Shown here: piece after piece, positions 57,545-64,000 of the stretch
Position numbering within the stretch: the first letter of the stretch is position 1
How the letters are laid out: each line of letters opens with the position of its first letter
From: Paragorgia papillata
Lineage: Eukaryota; Cnidaria; Anthozoa; Scleralcyonacea; Coralliidae
Length of the DNA: 64,000 nt
Assembly: GCA_035771165.1 (NCBI GenBank)
Contig: JAWNZC010000234.1
Coordinates: 558,001 to 622,000 of the forward strand
Direction of reading: 5' to 3'
Notes under the pieces: model-generated
The model's database searches: none
Seen by the model: only the letters and a program-made list of their open reading frames with translations
Told to the model about the DNA's origin: nothing
Position numbers and translations under genes: made by a program

Positions 57545-58954
57545 AAACTAAATAAAATATGTCACAATACAAATGAGCCCTGTGGCAGTCAACAAGGAGA
57601 AAAACGAGAACGGTTTGCTAGTCTAGAAACCAACGAATTGGACAATTTATTAGAAGCTGCACAGTCTAAAAGGACGAAATACAACACCGTGTACGCTATA
57701 TCGGTTTACAAAGGTGAGTTTGTTTTGGACTTTGAAGGCTGTCAAGGGTACGAGTTCAGTTTCTTAATTGAAAGTACTTTTCTTTCAGAATGGGCTCTAG
57801 AAAGAAAAATTGAAAAAGAGCTTCATGAGCAAACCGACGAAGAACTTGACAAAAACCTGAGAGTCTTCTATGCAGAAGTCAGAAACAAAGAAGGAGAAGA
57901 CTACGGAAAATCAACACTTTTAAACCTGCGAAGCGGAATTGAACGCCATCTCAATTTCCCCCCTTACAACAGGGGAATAAAGTTTTCTAAAAACCCAGTT
58001 TTCAAGAAGTCGAACATGATGCTCGACGCAAAAATTAGAAATTTAAAGCAACAGGGTAAACAAAACGTAGAGCACAAACCTTGCATAACGACGCCAGATC
58101 TGCATAAGCTAAAAGTCCATCCCGTAATCTCCCCTTCGACTCCTCTTGATCTTTTGAGAAACGTTTGGTTTCACACAACTCTATACTGGTGCCGAAGAGG
58201 GCGAGAAGGCCAACGAAACCTAACAGCTTCCAGTTTTAAGCTTCTTGTGGATGAAAATAATCGACCGTATGCGACCATGACCCACGACGAGTCGTCAAAG
58301 AATCATCCAGGTGGAATTGGCGACACCGAAAGTTTTGAGAAGGAAGGCAGGATGTATAAAGCATCCGACGACCCAAGTGATGGCTTCAACGCTTTACAGT
58401 TGTACATATCTAAGCTCAACCCGATGTGTACAGCATTCTACCAGTTTCCAAAGCGAAAGTGGTCTCCAGACGACTCAATTTGGTACGAAAATCGCCCGCT
58501 TGGCGTAAACAAATTGGCGGTTATGATGAAAGAAATCAGCGAGGAAGCGCGGCTGTCAATGAAATACACCAACCATTGTGTGAGAGCCACCGCAATTACC
58601 CTGTGGTCCAATGCAGGTCTGGAAAATCGGCATATTATGGCTATATCTGGTCATCGAAATGAACAGACATTAAAGAGCTACAACGCTCGTCCTTCCTCAG
58701 CGCAGCTTCAGCAAAGCAGTGATGTCTTGTCTAGATCTCTCGAACCTTCAACTGCCAACCTTCAGCTTCGTATGTCTCAACAACAGGCCCCAATGTTTTC
58801 AGAAGCAACTTCGATGGCTCAGACCAATTCCTTCTACGAGGGATCCAGCTTCACCAACATGTTTTCTGGTTGTTCGATTGCCACCGTAAACGTCTGTGTT
58901 AATAATCCACGCCGTGAAGTTAACGACGACGAACCACTTTCTCTCCGTCGCTGA
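57545..58954 (+). CDS. tyrosine recombinase of Crypton/QRICH1 type, one intron
   Basis: The frame is open from 57545; no in-frame ATG is visible before 57638, and the ATG at 57573 is one base out of frame, so the true start may lie in another exon or be damaged. A 75-bp intron (57714-57788, AAAG/GTGAGT to TTTCAG) keeps the frame and joins VYAISVYK to EWALERKIEK. Family features: RFASLETNELDNLL start; first catalytic Arg likely in YWCRRGREGQ; HxxR in NHCVRATA; His in SGHRNE; Tyr nucleophile in TLKSYNA. The set looks intact. Family knowledge: Crypton recombinases, and the domesticated KCTD1, QRICH1 and ZMYM DUF3504 proteins, share this domain. It may be a separate element nested in CACTA-like element 2, or cargo. 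C-terminal 80 residues are low in structure. Confidence 0.78.
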   Translation, partial: KLNKICHNTNEPCGSQQGEKRERFASLETNELDNLLEAAQSKRTKYNTVYAISVYKGEFVLDFEGCQGYEFSFLIESTFLSEWALERKIEKELHEQTDEELDKNLRVFYAEVRNKEGEDYGKSTLLNLRSGIERHLNFPPYNRGIKFSKNPVFKKSNMMLDAKIRNLKQQGKQNVEHKPCITTPDLHKLKVHPVISPSTPLDLLRNVWFHTTLYWCRRGREGQRNLTASSFKLLVDENNRPYATMTHDESSKNHPGGIGDTESFEKEGRMYKASDDPSDGFNALQLYISKLNPMCTAFYQFPKRKWSPDDSIWYENRPLGVNKLAVMMKEISEEARLSMKYTNHCVRATAITLWSNAGLENRHIMAISGHRNEQTLKSYNARPSSAQLQQSSDVLSRSLEPSTANLQLRMSQQQAPMFSEATSMAQTNSFYEGSSFTNMFSGCSIATVNVCVNNPRREVNDDEPLSLRR

Positions 58955-59237
58955 TCACCACGTTTTTCTTTGTATCATCTCTCCGATTTCAGAAGACTTC
59001 ATTATTTGTCCTTTTTCATTAAATTGTGTTGTATTTCAAGCCGAAAACGTGTGCTTGTTGCGTACGAATAGCTTTTCGTCTATTCAAACCTCATGCTGAG
59101 AGCTCGAGGAATATTTTGTGATCATGTGAACAGCCAATGACGTTTCTTGTGCGAGTAAGGAGAATTTAACTTTTCATGATTTTAATAAACGAATCTTATT
59201 TCAATGTTTTTCTTGTTTTCACTGTGTTATTTTATAA

Positions 59238-59427
59238 AAGAAATAGAAAACATTCTCCGTGTTTACATACAGTTATAGAAACACTCGTGAAAGTTTGGGA
59301 GAACTCGAAATGGCATGGAAACACTCGCCCTGCGGGCTCGTGTTCCCACTTTAATTTCTCGTTCTCCCAAACTTCCACTCGTGTTTCTATAACTGTATGT
59401 AAACACGGAAAACGTTTTCTATTTCTT
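59238..59427. mobile_element. palindromic MITE downstream of the recombinase
   Basis: AAGAAATAGAAAAC...CCGTGTTTACATACAG on the left pairs with the complement on the right; the centre is near GAACACGAGCCCGC. About 190 bp. Confidence 0.75.
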
Positions 59428-59439
59428 AAGTATAACACG

Positions 59440-59762
59440 CCAAACGTGTTGATTTACAACACGACATTTTGTCCCCTATAGTAACACGCCTGTTGGGCAT
59501 GCGTGTTTTAATAACACGGCGCGTGTTATTATAACACGTTAAGATATTAGCTAATGTGTTCTTACAACACGCTAACATTTGGAACACGCTAAACGTGTAG
59601 AACACGCTTTTAGCGTGTTGTTATAGCAACACGCTAGGGATAGTCTATTTATTATAAAAACACGTCTATTTTTAGAACACGCCACCGTGTAGAACACGCT
59701 TTAAGCGTGTTACTATAGGGGACAAAAGTGCGTGTTCTTACAACACGTTCGATTTTCTAGTG
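59440..59762 (-). repeat. right subterminal repeats of element 2
   Basis: Dense AACACG and CGTGTT motifs to the terminal TTTTCTAGTG. GTCCCCTATAGTAACACG (59471) and the complement (59710) form an inner inverted pair. Confidence 0.75.
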
Positions 59763-59919
59763 ATAGTGTAGTGTAGTGTAGTGTAGTGTAGTGTAGTGTA
59801 GTGTAGTGGTGTAGTGTAGTGTAGTGTAGTGTAGTGTAGTGTAGTGTAGTGTAGTGTAGTGTAGTGTAGTGTAGTGTAGTGTAGTGTAGTGTAGTGTAGT
59901 GTAGTGTAGTGTAGTGTAG
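59763..59919. repeat. pentanucleotide array 5 (TAGTG)
   Basis: TAGTG units with one irregular GTGGTG step near 59808; starts with the ATA duplication of element 2. Confidence 0.95.
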
Positions 59920-60443
59920 TGCTGAAGCCCTTCATGATGCTCAACAACGAAAAATCAATAAATATGAAGGGCTGAAGCAATTTTTCATTGGTCAAGGCAA
60001 GCAATGTGAGGTATTTGGTTTCGTCGTTGGTGCTCTCGGCTCGTGGCATCCTCCAAATGAAAATGTTTTACGACACCTTGGAATGTCCAAAAGATACCGT
60101 TCCTTGTTCAGAAAACTTTGCTGCACGGACGCAATTCAAGGCTCGACAAACATTTACCGGGAACATCTTGGCATCACAGAAGATGTCTTAGAAGTAGAAG
60201 TTGATCCTGAGTAAACTGTTCGTATATTGACTCGTATTAATATTGTTATGTTAGAACTTTACTTTTGAACTTCTTTAAACATATTAACCCTTTAAATTTT
60301 ATTACCAATTTCCTTTAAGAATTTACTTATTTCATGTATATAATTATCTATATTTGTATGACCATTAATGGCACTTATTGTTATCTCGAAGGACTTAATC
60401 AAGACCCATCACCTGTAAATTTTAATTTGTAATAAAAAATCAA
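59920..60443 (+). pseudogene. R2-like LINE copy C, short 3' fragment
   Basis: Begins at GCTGAAGCCCTTCATGATGC (47331 in copy B) after the array, runs through the end of the ORF (TAA 60212-60214) and the complete 3' UTR, and ends TCA before TAGTG. Strong 5' truncation. Confidence 0.92.
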
Positions 60444-60601
60444 TAGTGTAGTGTAGTGCAGTGTAGTGCAGTGCAGTGCAGTGCAGTGCAGTGCAGTGCA
60501 GTGCAGTGCAGTGCAGTGCAGTGCAGTGCAGTGCAGTGCAGTGCAGTGCAGTGCAGTGCAGTGCAGTGCAGTGCAGTGCAGTGTAGTCTAGTGTAGTGTA
60601 G
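60444..60601. repeat. pentanucleotide array 6 (CAGTG core)
   Basis: A few TAGTG units next to the 3' junction, then mostly CAGTG, then TAGTG again with one TAGTC. Confidence 0.95.
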
Positions 60602-62929
60602 TTAGTTATGGGAGTTATCGCCAAACGACTAACATCATGGGCCATTGATCACGATCTTTTATCCAAAGAACAGAAGAGTGCTCGTCCCAGTGAAGGTTGC
60701 TATGAACATACCTTTCTCCTCCAGTCCGTCGTAGGTGATGCCCGACGTAATCGGAAAAATGTTTTTGTCGCTTGGCTTGATCTTCGCAATGCTTTTGGAA
60801 GTATCCCTCATTCTGCTATCACCTCTACCCTTTCTCATATTGGAGTACCACAACCACTAATTGAAATGATCACCAATTCTTATTCTGGAGCCACCACCAA
60901 AATACGTACCACCACCAGTTTGACCTCTGATATACCAGTTTTATCAGGTGTCAAGCAAGGTTGTCCGTTAAGCCCAATCATTTTCAATTTGACCATCGAC
61001 ATCATTTTACGTGCGATTAAACAAAAAGCTTCAGACATTGGTCCTGCTAAACTTCATGGTATACCTGTCTCTGTCTTTGCTTATGCTGATGACCTTGTCA
61101 TAATCTCCAGAAATAAAGACCGACTCCAGAAACTCTTAGATGCTGCTTCTTCGACTGCGACAACCCTTGGTTTATCCTTCAGACCTGATAAGTGCGCCTC
61201 TATCAGCCTCACCTGTTCCAGATCTAATCATTCTGAATCTTCTTTTGAACTTAATGAATTCATCGTCCAGAATAATTCCATTCCTCCACTTGATCGTGAA
61301 CATCCTTACAAATACCTTGGTGTTCCTATTGGCTTAATCCATGACCCAGATAGCATTTCTGACTTGGTTCAAAACCTTTCACGTGATTTGGACTACATTG
61401 AGAAATACCTTTTAGCTCCTTGGCAGAAATTAAACATGATCCGTACCTTTCTTCAACCTTCCTTAACATTCGCCCTTCGTGCTGGTTACCCTAAAAAAGA
61501 ACATCTTCGTGAATATCGTTCAACTCACGTTGCCACCATTCGTAGAATATGTTCTCTACCATCTCGAGCTTCTGCTTCCTACATCTTCGCTCATAAACGC
61601 GCTGGTGGTCGTGGCCTCCTTGATCCAATCCTTGAAGCTGACGTTCAAGCAATAATTCATTCGGTTAAGATTCTATCTTCCTCGGACTCGACTGTAATTC
61701 ACATTGCTAATGCTGAATTAAACGAAACCGTCCGACATGCCTCCCGATCTAATCCTACTTCTGCTCTGAAATCCAACTATCTGTCCAGCCTTCCGGATGA
61801 TCGTTTAAACAACATACATTACCGCATTCAATCGTTGTGTACCCGAGTCCGCAAATCTACTCGTAACCTTGGTATTGAAATTAAATTCAATGACAATGGT
61901 CTTTCTGTCCTTTCATCGCAAAACTCCGGTACTGTTCTTGCTAAAGAAGCCAGTCGTTTCCTGCATTTTCATGTCCAAGATCGATTCGCTTCTACTCTAT
62001 TTGCTCTTCCTGATCAAGGAAAAGTTGCTCGTGCGCTTACTACCGACACCTTCGCCAATGGATCTACTTGGCAATACAATGGCCTCAACATCCGTTTTAG
62101 AGACTGGCGTTTTATCCATCGTGCTCGACTCAATTGTCTTCCACTTAATAATGTCAAGAGTCGGTGGTCTAATGCCAGCCCAAAATGTCGCCGTTGTACT
62201 TCAGATGAGACCCTTCTTCATGTCTTGTGTCACTGCCTTCCTAACATGCCTAGTATTCTTCGCAGACACAACACCATAGTAGACCGTATCACCAACGCCG
62301 TTCAACATGGTACCATTACTACTGACAAACAAGTTCATGCTGCTAACTCTCGTTTACGTCCTGACATCATTGTTGAGGAGGGCAATAAAGTTCTGATTAT
62401 TGATGTTTGTTGCCCCTTTGACAATAACGCTGAAGCCCTTCGTGATGCTGAACATCGTAAAATCACTAAATACGAAGGGCTGAAGCAATTTTTCATTGGC
62501 CAAGGAAAGCAATGCGATGTCTTTGGTTTTGTGGTTGGTGCTCTTGGCTCTTGGCATCCGGCAAATGAAAATGTCTTACGGCACCTTGGAATGTCGAAAA
62601 CATATCGTTCCTTGTTCAGGAAACTTTGTTGCACGGACGCAATTCAAGGCTCAACAAACATTTACCGTGAACACCTTGGCTTAACTGAGGACAACTTGGA
62701 AGTAGAAGTTGATCCTGAATAAACTCTTTATATTGACTTTCATTAATTTCGTTATATTAGAAACTTTAATTTTATTTTGAACTTCTCTAAACCTATTAAT
62801 TTATTGTATAAAGTACTTCATGTATATATAATTATCTATATTGTATGACCATTAATGGCACTTCTTGTTATCTCGAAGGACTTAATCAAGACCCATCACC
62901 TGTAAATTTTAAATTGTAATAAAAATCAA
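60602..62929 (+). pseudogene. R2-like LINE copy D, 5'-truncated, open C-terminal half
   Basis: Starts at TTAGTTATGGGAGTTATCGCC (45505 in copy B). From 60608 an uninterrupted frame to 62722 covers the RT palm with YADD, thumb, CCHC knuckle and the RLE endonuclease (RPDIIVEEGNK, LIIDVCC). The first ~1.7 kb is almost identical to copy B, but from about 62330 to the end it differs at many positions, and its 3' UTR is shorter and diverged. It ends AATAAAAATCA before TAGTG. It lacks the N-terminal half and so cannot be autonomous. Confidence 0.9.
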
Positions 62930-63011
62930 TAGTGTAGTGTAGTGTTGTAGTGTAGTGTAGTGGTAGTGGTTGTGGTAGTGGTAGTGGTAGGGGTAGGGGT
63001 AGTGGTAGTGG
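62930..63011. repeat. pentanucleotide array 7, decayed
   Basis: TAGTG units pass into GGTAGTG and GGGTAGGGG steps; more degraded than the others. Confidence 0.85.
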
Positions 63012-63569
63012 TTTATTGATCCTGATATTGACGCTCATTATATGAATATCTCCGGTTTGTGTCGTCTTTGTCATGCTGAAGTCTCATCGTACTTAATCGA
63101 CGCTCACCTTATTGAATGCACTTCTTTGGATGGTAATTTTCTTAGTGACTTCATTGATCAATTTTCTTCAACCTATCTTTGTGATGCTGGGGATGTTGTC
63201 AAAGCTACTAAAACATTTCTGAACTTTCAACTAACTGATTCGACCTGTTTATCTAATGATATATTTAGTGACATTTCAGTATACCGAGTTTTTACTAAGA
63301 ACATTGAGGATCTTATTGTTAGGTTAGTCGATGATGCTTTAGTTTCTTTAAAACTATCGAAACCTCCTAATTTCCCAAACTTTAATCTGCTATATTATAA
63401 GTGAATTATTATTCACTTTCCAAGTCTTTTATATCTTTCTCTGAACTTTGAACTATTAACTTTCAGTCTACAATATTCTATTTTATTGTTATAATCAACT
63501 TCTAAATGACCATTAACGGCATTATTAGTTATCCATTAGGTATGTTCTTTAAATTTGTAATGAAAATCA
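63012..63569 (+). pseudogene. 3' fragment of a different LINE with the same 3' tail
   Basis: A frame open from 63012 to TAA-type stop at 63402-63404 (IDPDIDAHYMNISGLC onward) carries CRLCHAEVSSYLIDAHLIEC, a C-x2-C..H-x4-C finger like the C-terminal fingers of many LINE ORFs, and ends NLLYYK. It is not the R2-like protein. Its 3' UTR however matches the R2-like one (ATGACCATTAACGGCA; TTTGTAATGAAAATCA) and ends in the same TCA/TAGTG junction. It is either a second LINE family or a distant relative using the same target. Confidence 0.65.
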
Positions 63570-63601
63570 ATAGTGTAGTGTAGTGTAGTGTAGTGTAGTG
63601 T
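63570..63601. repeat. pentanucleotide array 8 (TAGTG)
   Basis: Six or seven TAGTG units between the LINE fragment and the next R2-like copy. Confidence 0.92.
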
Positions 63602-64000
63602 CAGGTGTCAAGTACGTGTCTCTTTAGCTCTGTTTATTTCTGCTTCGTTGGTTTTAATAATTGGTCCCCATTATGTAAATTTTTGATTGTTGGTTTGCTA
63701 AGTATTTCGTGAACATTCTGCGTCAAGTTCTGGATCGATTGATTATTTTCCGTGACTATATTTTTGGATTATCTATTTGACCGTTTGGCCTGTGGCGTAT
63801 CTGTAGTTCGTGATTTTGTACAAGTATTGTTTCTTCGTGTCACGATTATTTGGTAAGCCCTAATTTTACAGTTCGTTTGGTTTTGGTATTCCTATCCTGT
63901 TGTACAAGTTTCACTTCTATTGGTGTAATCAAGTTTCACTTCTGTTGGTGTAATCAATTTTGAATTATTTATCATTTCGTGTTTGACCGTTGGATTTGTT
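63602..64000 (+). mobile_element. R2-like LINE copy F, 5' leader, cut by window end
   Basis: From about 63795 it matches the 5' UTR of copy B (GTATCTGTAGTTCGTG); before that are about 190 bases that copy B lacks, so this probably shows the more complete 5' end. A 25-bp tandem duplication (AAGTTTCACTTCT...GGTGTAATC) lies at 63906-63955. The ORF would begin beyond the window. Confidence 0.82.

Larger units (their letters stand above)
48254..59762. mobile_element. CACTA-like DNA transposon 2, 11.5 kb
   Basis: Left end CACTAGAAAA and right end TTTTCTAGTG; ATA lies directly outside both (48251-48253, 59763-59765), a 3-bp duplication within TAGTG arrays. CACTA ends, a 3-bp duplication and repeat-rich subterminal regions (AACACG/CGTGTT) fit the CACTA/EnSpm superfamily. 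Contents: minus-strand transposase-type gene remnant (52340-50378), divergent plus-strand accessory exons (52722-57267), a tyrosine recombinase gene (57638-58954) and several foldback elements. Confidence 0.8.

Noticed and set aside
57714..57788. 25 extra residues in the recombinase frame
   Set aside because: Clear GTGAGT..TTTCAG borders and loss of family likeness show a 75-bp intron that happens to be open.

Overview
The window is eukaryotic, AT-rich metazoan DNA. It has spliceosomal introns with GT..AG borders, AATAAA signals, short exons and dense layers of eukaryotic transposons. Gene style and repeats suggest an early-branching or marine invertebrate (sponge- or cnidarian-like), but no marker fixes the species. 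Almost everything recognisable is mobile DNA. Host-gene candidates are few: a mini-exon zinc-knuckle gene (1401-3461) and a BTB/POZ gene (14707-15069, minus).

Layout. 1-957: 3' end of a broken LINE. 1401-3461: mini-exon gene with an internal stop. 4158-5155: 1-kb non-autonomous DNA transposon. 6331-11024: complete but mutated Gypsy LTR retrotransposon in a G-run. 12101-12575: palindromic TTAA-flanked MITE. 12645-13317: fragment joining a 2A-type motif to an OTU protease start. 14707-15895: BTB gene and palindromes.

16116-25698 is a 9.6-kb DNA transposon with a perfect 6-bp target duplication, ~340-bp inverted repeats filled with 17-bp tandem repeats, and two converging, apparently intact spliced genes. 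One encodes an IS3-like DDE transposase (489 aa); the other a zinc-finger/HECT ubiquitin-ligase-like protein (714 aa). It carries nested MITEs in non-coding parts.

27416-64000 is a satellite island built of the pentanucleotide TAGTG (with CAGTG and TAGCG variants). Copies of an R2-like, restriction-like-endonuclease LINE sit in it in one orientation with the same 3' junction (28771-32691, 42716-47857, 59920-60443, 60602-62929, and a 5' end at 63602). The copy at 42716 has an open frame of about 1417 codons. A different LINE fragment (63012-63569) shares the 3' tail and junction. Two large CACTA-like DNA transposons (32914-42458 and 48254-59762) also lie inside the satellite. They have different ends but the same divergent gene plan: a minus-strand transposase-type gene that has lost its middle, and a plus-strand accessory gene. 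The second also carries an intact, intron-containing tyrosine recombinase gene of the Crypton/QRICH1 type.

How it fits together: the R2-like LINE appears to use the TAGTG satellite as its target, so new copies land in arrays, become embedded in them and are followed by other elements. Exon joins, domain names and family names below are read by eye from sequence and were not checked by alignment or database search.
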